Source: Fibrivirga algicola (GTDB taxonomy: Bacteria > Bacteroidota > Bacteroidia > Cytophagales > Spirosomataceae). From it: a stretch of DNA of 64,000 bases. The translations under genes were made by a program, and so were the position numbers. Positions within the stretch are counted from its first letter, which is position 1; the number at the start of each line of letters is the position of its first letter. Positions 15,489 through 25,128 of the stretch are shown piece after piece. The stretch is from NCBI RefSeq assembly GCF_011742925.1, contig NZ_WAEL01000011.1:124001-188000 (forward strand), in the 5' to 3' direction. Under the pieces are notes generated by a model, which was not told where the DNA came from, made no database searches, and saw only the letters and a list, made by a program, of their open reading frames with translations.

Positions 15489-17747
15489 ATGCACCAATTT
15501 CGACCTAAATACATCGCTTCTCTGGGCCTCATTGCCTTGCTGTCCGGTGGATTTTGGTCTTGTTCGCAGCATAGTAATGGGTCTGTCAGCAAGGGGTATC
15601 ACAACCTTACAGCTCATTTCAACGCCTATGTAATGGCCCGCGACGATATTGACGAAGTGGAGCGGTACCTGTTTAAAAACAGGCAGGATAATTACAATGA
15701 AACATTACCCATCCTGCTCCCACTCGATTCAAACGCGATTCAGTCGGTGCGGCCTCAACTCGATGATGCCATCAAAAAGGCGTCGCTGGTTGCCGAACGT
15801 CACCAGAACAGCAAATGGGTCGATGATGCCTACGTGCTGATTGGCAAAACGCGCCTATATCGGCAAGACTTACCCAACGCGATTGAAGTGTTTAAGTATG
15901 TGAACACAAAAGGCACCGATGACGACGACAAGCACGAAGCACTCATTCTGCTGATGCGCGCCTACGCGGAGACAGGGGATTTTCCGAATGGATTGACGGT
16001 GGCAGAATACCTCCGCGCCCAGCCGCTTAATAAAATCAACACAAAAGAATTTTACCTGACAAAAGCATATCTGCATCAGCGTAAAGGTGAACTCCTCGTG
16101 GCGGCTGGTATTCTGGATGCCACCTTCCCCCTCCTGAAAAAGTCAGAGGCAACGGCCAGACTACACCTGATTGCCGGTCAGCTGTATGAATTGGCAGGTA
16201 AATCGGCACTGGCGACAGATCATTTTCAGCAGGTGCTGCGTACCCATCCCAACTACGATCAGGAGTTTTTTGCCAACATCTACCTGATGCAGGCCGATGG
16301 GAAGGATCCGAAGCAACTCGCCCGAAACGCCGGACGGTTTGAGGAGATGCTAGCCGACCGCAAAAACTCAGACCTGAAGGATAAGATTTACTTTACAATG
16401 GGCCGGGCTGATGTGCGCCGGGGTAATTACGATCGGGCTCTTGCTAATTTTAACAAAGCGGTACAAACAGGACTAACTAACACGGCTCAGGTTCCACTTA
16501 CCTATGCCGAAATGGGTAATCTGTATTTCGAAAAGAAGCGAAACTACAGCAAGGCGCAGGCCTATTACGATAGTTCGCTTGCTTTACTTCCCCAGAATCA
16601 CGCCCTGTATACGACAATTGCAAACCGTCAGAAGGCGCTTAACGAGTTTGTTAACAACCAGACGACTATTGACCGCGAAGACAGCCTGCAACGGATGGCA
16701 CAGATGAATCCCGCGGCTCTTGACCAACTGTTGGACAAACTGATCGACGAGCGTGAAAAAGCAGACGCGGCCCAGGCCGAACTAGCCCGACAAATTACTG
16801 GCCGCAACAATCTGTCCGGTGCCCAGGCTACCAACTCGGATCTGGCCCCTAACGACCGCTGGGTGCTGTATAATCCGGTTCAGCTGGCGCAGGGGAAACA
16901 GGAATTCATGCAGATTTGGGGAAATAGGCCGTTAGCTGATGATTGGCGCAGACAAAATAAAGACGCGTCGCAGGCCATTGCCGGTCAGAACAACCCGCTG
17001 AATGGATCAAACCCAGCCGATGCGACTAATCCGGTGGTGCCATTGCCCGCTGCGGGTACACGACCACCCGTTGCCAACACCCTGAATCAGCGTAAAGGAA
17101 AGAAAGATGAACTATACCGGTTGATTCCCTTTTCGGCGGAGGCACTCCAGAAATCGAACGACCAGCTCGAATCAGCGCTGTACCGGCAGGGAAAGCTTTA
17201 CAAGTTTCAACTGGAGCAACCGGTACTAGCCATGTCTACGCTCGATCGCCTGATGGCACGCTACCCCAATACCAGTTATAAGCCAGAGGCCTACTATTTA
17301 ATGCACCTTTCGGCTGAACAGGCAGGCAGACCATCTCCATGGCGGGATAAGCTACTGAGCGAATTTCCCACCTCTACTTATGCTAAGTTGCTAACCGCAG
17401 CAGGCGGCAACACAGCGCTTGCGAGCGGTAGCACAGCAGCAGGAAAAGGGCCTGTGAATGAGATCGCTGCCAACCAGACCTATACTCAGCTGTATGAATT
17501 GTATCAGTCGGGTAATAGCACTGAGGCGCTGGCCCGAACCGAAGCCGCGCTAGGTACGTTCGGTGGATCGAAGATTGCCGATAAGATGGCGTTGTTACGA
17601 ATTATTCTGATTGGACGGGTGCAAGGCGTCGATGCGTATCGGCAGGCACTTACTGAATTCGTTCGCGATTATCCACTCAGTCCATTACTTTCACATATAA
17701 AAGAACGCCAGGCCGCCGCTGAGCAGCTGACGGCGAAAAGGAAATAA
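15489..17747 (+). CDS. sprE: TPR lipoprotein SprE/PorW, type IX secretion
   Basis: This 752-aa outer-membrane lipoprotein is needed for type IX secretion and gliding in Bacteroidota (family knowledge). The signal peptide ends in GGFWSC, so the mature protein starts at Cys near residue 25; this is why I chose ATG 15489 rather than the earlier in-frame starts. The family block KGYHNLTAHFNAYVMARDDI follows. TPR-like helical repeats then run through much of the protein, for example SKWVDDAYVLIGKTRLYRQD and PLTYAEMGNLYFEKKRNYSKA. A low-complexity Asn/Pro-rich linker lies around residues 480-560. The gld motor genes are 5 kb away. Confidence 0.88.
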   Translation: MHQFRPKYIASLGLIALLSGGFWSCSQHSNGSVSKGYHNLTAHFNAYVMARDDIDEVERYLFKNRQDNYNETLPILLPLDSNAIQSVRPQLDDAIKKASLVAERHQNSKWVDDAYVLIGKTRLYRQDLPNAIEVFKYVNTKGTDDDDKHEALILLMRAYAETGDFPNGLTVAEYLRAQPLNKINTKEFYLTKAYLHQRKGELLVAAGILDATFPLLKKSEATARLHLIAGQLYELAGKSALATDHFQQVLRTHPNYDQEFFANIYLMQADGKDPKQLARNAGRFEEMLADRKNSDLKDKIYFTMGRADVRRGNYDRALANFNKAVQTGLTNTAQVPLTYAEMGNLYFEKKRNYSKAQAYYDSSLALLPQNHALYTTIANRQKALNEFVNNQTTIDREDSLQRMAQMNPAALDQLLDKLIDEREKADAAQAELARQITGRNNLSGAQATNSDLAPNDRWVLYNPVQLAQGKQEFMQIWGNRPLADDWRRQNKDASQAIAGQNNPLNGSNPADATNPVVPLPAAGTRPPVANTLNQRKGKKDELYRLIPFSAEALQKSNDQLESALYRQGKLYKFQLEQPVLAMSTLDRLMARYPNTSYKPEAYYLMHLSAEQAGRPSPWRDKLLSEFPTSTYAKLLTAAGGNTALASGSTAAGKGPVNEIAANQTYTQLYELYQSGNSTEALARTEAALGTFGGSKIADKMALLRIILIGRVQGVDAYRQALTEFVRDYPLSPLLSHIKERQAAAEQLTAKRK

Positions 17748-17751
17748 AAAT

Positions 17752-17847
17752 AAGTTTCGAGTTTCAGCTATCGGGTTTCAGGGGCTTCGCTGCTTACTAC
17801 GTGGGTGTTGAGCAAAGCCTCTGAAACCTGGAAGCTGAAACTTGAAA
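17752..17847. repeat. Long imperfect hairpin, TTTCAG-type
   Basis: Bases 17752-17787 and 17815-17847 form two arms of about 33 nt that pair with only about five mismatches. Both arms consist of GTTTCAG-like units when read on one strand. The hairpin fills the gap between the sprE stop and the start of the PBP gene. It looks like the GTTTGAYG hairpins elsewhere in build but not in sequence. Confidence 0.7.
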
Positions 17848-20213
17848 TGTTCCCCTCCCCCATGATTGAATTTGCTTCCGGGAAGTACCGCACCACCATC
17901 TCCCGACTTTGGACGTATACACTACTTTTTCTGACCGCCATTATTCTCTATGTGCTGGCTGTCTCGGTTAACTTTCTCTGGCTTTTCGGTGGTATGCCGG
18001 ACCTGAAAGCCCTGGAGAACCCGAAGAGTCAGGAAGCGTCGACAATTTATTTCAGCGACGGTGTTCAGATGGGTAAATTCTATCTGGAGAATCGGACACC
18101 CATTGATATTACGCAGGTTTCGCCCAATGTCATCTCGGCGTTGTTGGCTACTGAAGATGCCCGCTTCATGAAGCATTCGGGTATTGATGCCCGGTCAATT
18201 GCCCGAGCCATTACGGGTATTCTTACGTTTCAGAACACTGCCAGCACCGGTGGTGGTAGCACGCTGACGCAACAGACGGCCAAGAACCTCTTTAATACGC
18301 GTGAAGAGAAGTACGAGGGTATTCTGGGTAACCTTCCGGTGATACGGCTCATTATTGCCAAAACAAAAGAATGGATTCTGGCTGCGCGGCTGGAGCGGAA
18401 CTACACCAAACAGGAGATCATCATGATGTACCTGAACACGGTATCGTTCGGCAATAATACGTATGGTATAAAAACGGCGGCCAAAACGTATTTCAACCGC
18501 GAACCCTGGCAGCTGTCGGTTGAAGAAAGCGCCACGTTGGTAGGCATGCTGAAAAATCCGTCGCTGTTCGATCCGCGCGTGTTTGAAGATCGGGCCCGCG
18601 AGCGGCGCAATGTGGTGCTGAGCCAGATGAAGAAGTACAAATTCCTGACTACGGAGCAATACGTCACGTATAAGATCAAGCCCCTAAAACTCGATTTTAA
18701 CATCGAGAACCAGAATACAAATAAGGCTCCGTACTACTGCGCTTCGATCAGAGAGTACCTCAAAAACTGGATCAAACAGTATAATCAGGAAAACGGTAAA
18801 GAATTGAACCTGTATACCAGCGGTCTCAAGATCTATTCAACCCTCGACTCTCGCATGCAGGCAGCCGCTGAAGCTGCCGTTATGGCGAACATGCGGGATC
18901 AGCAGGGTAAGTTTTACCAACAGTGGCGCGGTCGTAATCCATGGGTGTTTAAAAACGCACGCGGCGACTGGCAGGAGATGCCCAACTTCATTGAAAACGC
19001 TGTCAAAAAGACCAGCCGCTACCGCCTGTTAAAAGAGGTCTACGGCGACGATACGAAGACGATCTGGCGCGAATTAAATAAGCCCGTTAAAATGAAGGTG
19101 TTTACCTATGCAAACCGGCGGATGGAAAAAGACACCATCATGAGTACGCTTGATTCGCTACGTTATTACAAACGGCTCTTGCACACCGGTTTCGTATCAA
19201 TGGACCCCACGACCGGGTACGTTCGGGCCTGGGTTGGCGGTATCAATTTTAAGCATATGAAATTTGACCATGTAGCCCAGGGAAAACGTCAACCGGGCTC
19301 CACATTTAAGCCATTTGTTTACCTGACAGCCCTAAATAACAACTATTTTACCACCTGTGATCGGGTAACCGATAGCCCTGTTCGGTTTGAGCCGTACGAA
19401 GACGGGAATGGCCCGCGTGCCTGGGTTCCTAAAAACTCAACAGGTCGGTATAGCGGGCGGGCGTTGTCGCTGCGCGAGGCCATTGGCGCATCGGTGAACA
19501 GTGTTTCGGCACGCCTGATCAAAAAATCAGGTTCTGCTGCGGTCAAGAAAACGGCCGCTGACCTGGGTATCGATACTACCGGCTTTATGGAGAACCCAAC
19601 GCTCTGCCTCGGTACCGCTGATGTGTCGGTGATGGATATGGTTGCGGCCTACTGCACGTTTGCCAACAGCGGCCACCGGGTTGAGCCAATCACGATCTAC
19701 CGGATTACGGACAAGAATGATAACATCTTGCACAACTTCACGCTGAATGCCGTGCAGGTAATCAGCGCCCAGAAAGCTTATGACATGCTATACCTGATGC
19801 GCGGAGCCACCGAAGACCCAGGCGGCACAGCGGCACGACTAGCTGGCCAGTATAAGCTGCTGGAAAACGGAAATCAGATTGCGGCCAAAACCGGCACCAC
19901 ATCGAGCTTCTCCGATGGCTGGTTTATGGGGATCACCCAGAACCTTGTCTCAGGCTTGTGGGTGGGTGGCGATGAACGTTCCATTCACTTTAAAGACATT
20001 GCCTTTGGCCAGGGCGCACGGTTAGCCATGCCCGCCTGGGCTTTGTTTATGCAGAAGGTATACGCTGATAAATCGCTCACTAAGTATAAGCCGGGACCTT
20101 TCCTGAAACCAAACGGCTACAAAGTAGACTGTGGTGGCTACTATATCGACTCGACGCAGCGCTACATTCCTCCGCAGATCGCCCCGACTGACGAGGATGA
20201 AATTCTGAATTGA
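17847..20213 (+). CDS. Bifunctional penicillin-binding protein 1A-type
   Basis: This 788-aa class A PBP polymerises and cross-links peptidoglycan. One N-terminal membrane helix (LWTYTLLFLTAIILYVLAV) precedes the GT51 glycosyltransferase domain, with catalytic Glu in ATEDARFMKHSGID and the motif GGSTLTQQTAKNLF. The transpeptidase domain has SxxK as PGSTFKPFVY, SxN as ASVNSVS, and KTG as AAKTGTTSSFSDGW near the C-terminus. All active-site motifs are intact. Three starts are possible (17805, 17847, 17862). The first lies inside the hairpin repeat, so 17847 or 17862 is more likely. Confidence 0.93.
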   Translation: MFPSPMIEFASGKYRTTISRLWTYTLLFLTAIILYVLAVSVNFLWLFGGMPDLKALENPKSQEASTIYFSDGVQMGKFYLENRTPIDITQVSPNVISALLATEDARFMKHSGIDARSIARAITGILTFQNTASTGGGSTLTQQTAKNLFNTREEKYEGILGNLPVIRLIIAKTKEWILAARLERNYTKQEIIMMYLNTVSFGNNTYGIKTAAKTYFNREPWQLSVEESATLVGMLKNPSLFDPRVFEDRARERRNVVLSQMKKYKFLTTEQYVTYKIKPLKLDFNIENQNTNKAPYYCASIREYLKNWIKQYNQENGKELNLYTSGLKIYSTLDSRMQAAAEAAVMANMRDQQGKFYQQWRGRNPWVFKNARGDWQEMPNFIENAVKKTSRYRLLKEVYGDDTKTIWRELNKPVKMKVFTYANRRMEKDTIMSTLDSLRYYKRLLHTGFVSMDPTTGYVRAWVGGINFKHMKFDHVAQGKRQPGSTFKPFVYLTALNNNYFTTCDRVTDSPVRFEPYEDGNGPRAWVPKNSTGRYSGRALSLREAIGASVNSVSARLIKKSGSAAVKKTAADLGIDTTGFMENPTLCLGTADVSVMDMVAAYCTFANSGHRVEPITIYRITDKNDNILHNFTLNAVQVISAQKAYDMLYLMRGATEDPGGTAARLAGQYKLLENGNQIAAKTGTTSSFSDGWFMGITQNLVSGLWVGGDERSIHFKDIAFGQGARLAMPAWALFMQKVYADKSLTKYKPGPFLKPNGYKVDCGGYYIDSTQRYIPPQIAPTDEDEILN

Positions 20214-20309
20214 CGCAGGTACGTTGCTAAGTCGGTATTTTGCTTACTTGTAGCCCTTAGACAGGCTCAAAATGGGCAACCTTTAGCTGGGTACGTTCGT
20301 TATTTTATC

Positions 20310-22124
20310 ATGCCAGAATTCGATTATAAAAAGGAGTTGGCCAGAGTGCCTCATGAGCCCGGCGTGTATCGCTATTTCGATGCTACGGGGGAGGTTATTT
20401 ATGTTGGCAAAGCCAAAGACCTGAAAAACCGCGTCAGCAGCTATTTCGTCAAATCGAACCAGCATGACCGCAAAACACAGCGGCTGGTTAGTCAGATCAG
20501 GAAAATCGAGTTTACGATCGTCCACACCGAATTTGATGCGCTGCTCCTCGAGAACCAGTTAATCAAACGATACCAGCCGCGCTACAACATCCTCCTGCGC
20601 GATGACAAGACGTACCCATTCATCTGCGTAACCAATGAGCACTTTCCCCGTGTGGTCACCACGCGGCGGATAGAGCGCGGTCAGGGAACGTATTACGGGC
20701 CGTTTGCCAATTTAAAGCCCATGTACACAGTGCTGGAGATGTTTAGCCAACTCTTTACGCTACGTACCTGCAATTATAACCTGGCTCCTGAAAACATCGA
20801 AGCGGGCAAGTTTAAAGTATGCCTGGAGTATCATATTGGCAACTGCAAAGGTCCCTGTGAAGGGAAACAGGCCGAAGCTGATTACAACGCCGATATTGAG
20901 CAGATTCACGCCATTCTGAAAGGGCAACTCAAACCCGCCCAGGATTATTTTCGGGGCCGGATGGTCGAAGCGGCTGGCACGATGGCGTTTGAACAGGCAC
21001 AGCAGTACAAAGACAAGCTCGATGTACTCCAACGGTTCCAGAGTAAATCGACGGTAGTGAACCCGAAGATTGCCGACGCTGATGTGTTCACCATTGCCTC
21101 TGATGACGTCTCTGCCTACGTTAATTTTATGAAGGTGGTAAACGGTACCATCATTCAGACGCATACGGTTGAGATCAAAAAGAAACTGGAAGAAAGCGAC
21201 GCTGACCTCCTGACGATGATGATCGTTGAGTTTCGGGATCAGTATGGTAGTAAGGCGAAAGAAATCATTTCCAACATTCCGCTCGATACGGACCTAAAGG
21301 CGGAGGTGACCGTTCCACAGATTGGCGACAAGCGCAAGCTGATGGATATGTCGCTGAAAAACGTACTCTATTTCCGCCGCGAACGACAGGAACGTCAGGC
21401 CGCGGAAGCAACGGCCAGTTCGAGTAAGAAAGACCGTGTGTTGATCAAGCTAAAGCAGGATCTGCAGTTAAAAGCACTCCCGAACCGCATCGAGTGTTTT
21501 GATAACTCAAACATCCAGGGTACTAACCCAGTGTCGGCCATGGTGTGCTTTATTGACGGGAAGCCTGCTAACAAAGAATACCGGCACTACAGTATTAAGA
21601 CTGTTATTGGCCCCAATGACTTTGCCAGCATGCACGAAGTAGTGACTCGTCGGTACAGCCGCATGCTGGAGGAGAATGGCCCTTTACCCGATCTGATCAT
21701 CATTGACGGTGGTAAAGGACAACTCAGTGCCGCCTGCGATGCCTTAAAAGCGTTGAACCTCTACGGAAAAATCCCAATTATCGGCATTGCAAAACGACTG
21801 GAAGAGATCTATTTCCCCGAAGATACCTTACCGCTGTACCTCGATAAACGCTCGGAATCGTTAAAACTGATTCAGCGTTGCCGCGACGAAGCCCACCGAT
21901 TTGGTATTACGCATCACCGTGATAAGCGTAGTCGGAACAGCCTGATCAGTGAATTGGAAGGCATCGAGGGGATTGGCCAAAAAACCGCCGGCAAGTTACT
22001 ATCGCATTTCAAGGGCGTTAAGAAGATTAAAGAAGCAGATGTAGCCGCGATTGCTGAATTGATTGGCGACGACAAGGCCCAGAAGGTTAAAGCCTACTTC
22101 AACGCGCAGGAACAGGAAGTGTAA
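20310..22124 (+). CDS. uvrC: UvrABC system protein C
   Basis: This 604-aa nucleotide excision repair nuclease incises on both sides of a lesion with UvrB. An N-terminal GIY-YIG nuclease domain (PGVYRYFDATGEVIYVGKAK, residues 15-34) is followed by a UVR motif (about 200-235), the RNase H-like nuclease domain with IIIDGGKGQLSAA (about 468-480), and C-terminal helix-hairpin-helix motifs (GIEGIGQKTAGKLLSHF). A four-Cys cluster typical of the family lies near residues 155-190 (TCNYN, CLEYHIGNCKGPC). Length and motifs are complete. A bidirectional terminator lies between it and gldN. Confidence 0.96.
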   Translation: MPEFDYKKELARVPHEPGVYRYFDATGEVIYVGKAKDLKNRVSSYFVKSNQHDRKTQRLVSQIRKIEFTIVHTEFDALLLENQLIKRYQPRYNILLRDDKTYPFICVTNEHFPRVVTTRRIERGQGTYYGPFANLKPMYTVLEMFSQLFTLRTCNYNLAPENIEAGKFKVCLEYHIGNCKGPCEGKQAEADYNADIEQIHAILKGQLKPAQDYFRGRMVEAAGTMAFEQAQQYKDKLDVLQRFQSKSTVVNPKIADADVFTIASDDVSAYVNFMKVVNGTIIQTHTVEIKKKLEESDADLLTMMIVEFRDQYGSKAKEIISNIPLDTDLKAEVTVPQIGDKRKLMDMSLKNVLYFRRERQERQAAEATASSSKKDRVLIKLKQDLQLKALPNRIECFDNSNIQGTNPVSAMVCFIDGKPANKEYRHYSIKTVIGPNDFASMHEVVTRRYSRMLEENGPLPDLIIIDGGKGQLSAACDALKALNLYGKIPIIGIAKRLEEIYFPEDTLPLYLDKRSESLKLIQRCRDEAHRFGITHHRDKRSRNSLISELEGIEGIGQKTAGKLLSHFKGVKKIKEADVAAIAELIGDDKAQKVKAYFNAQEQEV

Positions 22125-22178
22125 CTGGGTACGTAGTTGGCAGCTTCGCTCGCAGTAAACTCGAAGCTGAAAGAAAAC

Positions 22179-22216
22179 AAAAGAGGGCCTGTGCTGATCA
22201 GCACAGGCCCTCTTTT
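22179..22216. terminator. Bidirectional terminator between uvrC and gldN
   Basis: AAAAGAGGGCCTGTGCTGA pairs with TCAGCACAGGCCCTCTTTT with almost no loop, flanked by A and T runs. It lies between convergent uvrC and gldN and can serve both. Confidence 0.92.
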
Positions 22217-22271
22217 AGTAACTCTTAGGTACACCGTATCTTGAAGATGTGGCGTAACTGCATCGATATGC

Positions 22272-23342
22272 TTAGTATTCCCAAAGACCGTGCTCGATTT
22301 CCATCAGGTCATATTCAGCCTGATACGATTTCAACAGACCTTCTTTATCGCCGTAAATACCAACTAGCTCTTTGTCTTCTGGGTTAGCTACTTTCGTGAT
22401 CCGACCGTAGAACAGACGCAGGTCAAACGCATCGGCCAAGTTCTTGTGCTGGGCCTGGTTTTGTGTATTATACCAAACAAACTTCTTAGGGTCTGACCGG
22501 AATAACTTGTCCAGATCTTTGTACTTGAACGTCGCAATGGGTAATTCGAAGCCAGCCGCGTTTTTATCAGCAGGCAGCAACATCTTCACCGTTTGGATAT
22601 CATAGTAAAGGCGTGACCGCTTTTTGTCGAAAATCCAGTCTTCCATTACTTCCAACACGCTCAACTCTTTAGCGAAGTATTCATCACCTGTCAATGCAGG
22701 AGCTGTCTGTGCAACAGCAACAGTATCTTTCACAACTGGAGCAATCGGTTGCGTCGTCTTAGCGCCCTTCTTCCCCTTGGTGTTTTTAGCGGTCGTTTTC
22801 TTCGGAGCAGGAGCACCCCAGCCATCATCAGCAGGTTTAGCTGTAGCCTTCGGTGCAGGTGTTCCCCAGCCATCATCAACTGGCTTTTTAGTCGCTGTTT
22901 TGGGGGCATCCTGCTTTTTAGGAGTATCCCAGCCGTCGCTTTTCGTATCATTTGGCTTACCAAAGCCAGCTTCAATCTCTTCCTTTGACAAGCCCCCCTC
23001 CTGGTTAGGAATCAGCAACCGCTCGTGGAACTTCTCAGGTGAAATCTTCTTCACACATGAGTCATTCTCATACGCGTCGAGCAGGCCAGCTTTCACGGCA
23101 TCGATCAGGTATTTTGTGATCTCATTGCCTTTGGCAAACATGCTGCGATTTTGCGTTTCCTTCAGGTCGATACGACGCCAAAGGGTTTTCTTCATCATAA
23201 TGTCACTGTCGTCGATAGGACGAACCGACATCGAGTTGGCTTTGCTATTGTCACGCTCCTGCGCCATAGCCGAGCCGCCCATTAGCGCCAGCGTTGCCGT
23301 AGCAGTAAGAGCAATCGTCCGTATCATTGTCACTTGCTTCAT
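22272..23342 (-). CDS. gldN: Gliding motility / type IX secretion protein GldN
   Basis: This 356-aa periplasmic component forms the ring structure with GldK in the type IX secretion system. A signal peptide ends near GGSAMAQ. The family N-terminal block has SVRPIDDSDIMMKKTLWRRIDL (about 38-60), and the C-terminal block has VMEDWIFDKKRSRLYYDIQT (about 240-260). Between them is an unusual low-complexity insert (about residues 135-215) with repeats SDGWDTPKK, DDGWGTPAPK and DDGWGAPAPK followed by a Lys/Thr-rich stretch; compact GldN proteins lack this. It is the last gene of the gldKLMN run. Confidence 0.93.
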   Translation of the reverse strand: MKQVTMIRTIALTATATLALMGGSAMAQERDNSKANSMSVRPIDDSDIMMKKTLWRRIDLKETQNRSMFAKGNEITKYLIDAVKAGLLDAYENDSCVKKISPEKFHERLLIPNQEGGLSKEEIEAGFGKPNDTKSDGWDTPKKQDAPKTATKKPVDDGWGTPAPKATAKPADDGWGAPAPKKTTAKNTKGKKGAKTTQPIAPVVKDTVAVAQTAPALTGDEYFAKELSVLEVMEDWIFDKKRSRLYYDIQTVKMLLPADKNAAGFELPIATFKYKDLDKLFRSDPKKFVWYNTQNQAQHKNLADAFDLRLFYGRITKVANPEDKELVGIYGDKEGLLKSYQAEYDLMEIEHGLWEY

Positions 23343-23401
23343 AGCCTGTGTTCTTTACCTGTCTATGCACTAAAAACGGCCCGAAAGCCGCTTTAGTATA
23401 G

Positions 23402-24997
23402 TTAATATAAGGAGATTTGTTGCAGCAGGTTACCCATCGGAACGTCGCTGGTTTCACCACGGAAGTTGCGCCGCTGAACGCCCTCTACTTGGATTGTAAG
23501 ACGATCACCAGGCTCCATTTCAGCAGCCATCTCACCTAATGAGCCTCCACCCGGACCAAGTGATAAAGGTCCTTTAACGCGGCGGGTGCCACGAACAAGG
23601 TTGATAGTTACCCCAGTTACCCGGAAATTGGCGTCGTTCGGTGCGAAAGCTGCAAAGCTTGGGTCAGCCACTGCACGAACGCTAATGCTACGAGCTGAAC
23701 CTACTGGCACACCACGTGGATCCGTTGCTGGTCGTCCACCAACAAGGTATTCGATAGACGGACGTGGTACCCGGTTGACCCGGAAACGCTCTGTACCAAG
23801 CAGGTTACCAGCATTACTGATATTAAGTGCAACAGATTGCGAATTAGGCACGACCGTAATCTTACCTTTCTCGCCTGATTGCAGTACAGCTGCACCATCA
23901 GCCGAGAAATTCGGATTCCACAGGGCTCCCAGTTGTGGGCTCTGAATGCTCAGCTTATTCTCGCAACCTAGGTAAAGCGGAGGCATCGTACCCGTCTCTA
24001 CCTGATACGATGGCTTTGCCACAAAGTACTCAGCCTGGAGCGGAACCGTTTTCACGGTGCCATCCGGCGCGTTGTACGAGATCGAACCAGATAGCACCCG
24101 ACGAGCCAGACCATTCTTGTCATAAGCGCCACCCTGTGCCGTGAACTCAATGATACCACGACCGTTGTCCATCCGAACCGGACCGCCGCTGAGGCTCATC
24201 CGGGGCTGAATGCCCGATGACGAAGCCGCCAGGAACATCTCGCCTTTGAATTTCGTACCGGCCACAACCACTTTTGAGTCCATGCTCAACATGGCCATGA
24301 TCTTGTCGAACTTCACGTCCTGCGCACCTACTTTCGAGGCTAGGTAATCCAGCGTTTCGCCTTCAATCCGGCGCACATCGGCCTGCTTCTGGCTCAGTAC
24401 AGCCAATGCAGCTGGTACAGGCGTTTGCGCAAAGTTCAGTGTAGCGAAGTCTTTTGTCCGCTGCTCGTTTGAGCGTTGCGCGATTGGATCGTCTTTACCA
24501 TCAAGGGCTAACGGAGCAAACTTAGCATTGCCCAATTTCGACAAGTCATCGGTATACTGGTTCAACGATGTCTGTAGTTTGTAGGCTGCTCCGTTGCGGT
24601 TGTTGCCTACCAGCAGTTGAGCTACTTTCTCTTCTTCGCTCAGGTTCTTGATGTTTCCCTGCTCATCGGTTCCGCCGCCCGCATCGGTAATCAACTCCTG
24701 CTTCAGCGCATCGATCTGGCTCATCATGTCGGCGGCTTTCTTACGCACCTGATCGGCTTGTTGCAATACGGCTACGTCGGCAGGGCGGTTACCCGTTTTA
24801 CTAACTGCAGCCCGAATTTTCTCTATTGTCTCTTGATTGACCCGATTGGCTGACCCCGTTGATTGCTCTAACGAGTTGTTCAGCAGGACGAATTTCTCCA
24901 GGATGGCCGAGGTTACCTGCAACGCAAGTAATGCGGTCAATACCAGATACATCATCCCGATCATTTTCTGACGGGGTGTCTCTTTTCCACCTGCCAT
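23402..24997 (-). CDS. gldM: Gliding motility / type IX secretion motor protein GldM
   Basis: This 531-aa protein forms the rotary shaft driven by GldL. The N-terminus KETPRQKMIGMMYLVLTALL and the single membrane helix that follows (about residues 12-35) are the family signature. A long periplasmic part has four predicted beta-rich domains, including the SGGPVRMDNGRGIIEF region and VEYLVGGRP-like strands. Family length is about 510-530 aa, so it is complete. gldL lies upstream with a hairpin repeat in the gap, and gldN follows after 59 bp. Confidence 0.95.
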   Translation of the reverse strand: MAGGKETPRQKMIGMMYLVLTALLALQVTSAILEKFVLLNNSLEQSTGSANRVNQETIEKIRAAVSKTGNRPADVAVLQQADQVRKKAADMMSQIDALKQELITDAGGGTDEQGNIKNLSEEEKVAQLLVGNNRNGAAYKLQTSLNQYTDDLSKLGNAKFAPLALDGKDDPIAQRSNEQRTKDFATLNFAQTPVPAALAVLSQKQADVRRIEGETLDYLASKVGAQDVKFDKIMAMLSMDSKVVVAGTKFKGEMFLAASSSGIQPRMSLSGGPVRMDNGRGIIEFTAQGGAYDKNGLARRVLSGSISYNAPDGTVKTVPLQAEYFVAKPSYQVETGTMPPLYLGCENKLSIQSPQLGALWNPNFSADGAAVLQSGEKGKITVVPNSQSVALNISNAGNLLGTERFRVNRVPRPSIEYLVGGRPATDPRGVPVGSARSISVRAVADPSFAAFAPNDANFRVTGVTINLVRGTRRVKGPLSLGPGGGSLGEMAAEMEPGDRLTIQVEGVQRRNFRGETSDVPMGNLLQQISLY

Positions 24998-25049
24998 TAG
25001 TTGGTAGTGATTAAATGTAGTTTGATTGGAAAGATGCTCTACCTATACC

Positions 25050-25118
25050 ATTTGATGTTTGGCGTTTGCAATTGCATTGCCCGATAGCAGCGCAACGTCG
25101 AACACCAAACATCGAACG
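25050..25118. repeat. Imperfect hairpin repeat, GTTTGAYG family
   Basis: TTTGATGTTTGGCGTTTGCA at 25051-25070 pairs with the right arm (25089-25118), whose reverse complement reads GTTCGATGTTTGGTGTTCG and then ACGTTGCGCTGC. The core ATGTTTGGYGTT is near-perfect. It lies between gldL and gldM. The right arm resembles those of the copies at 2676 and 62763. Confidence 0.65.
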
Positions 25119-25128
25119 ATAAACTGGT

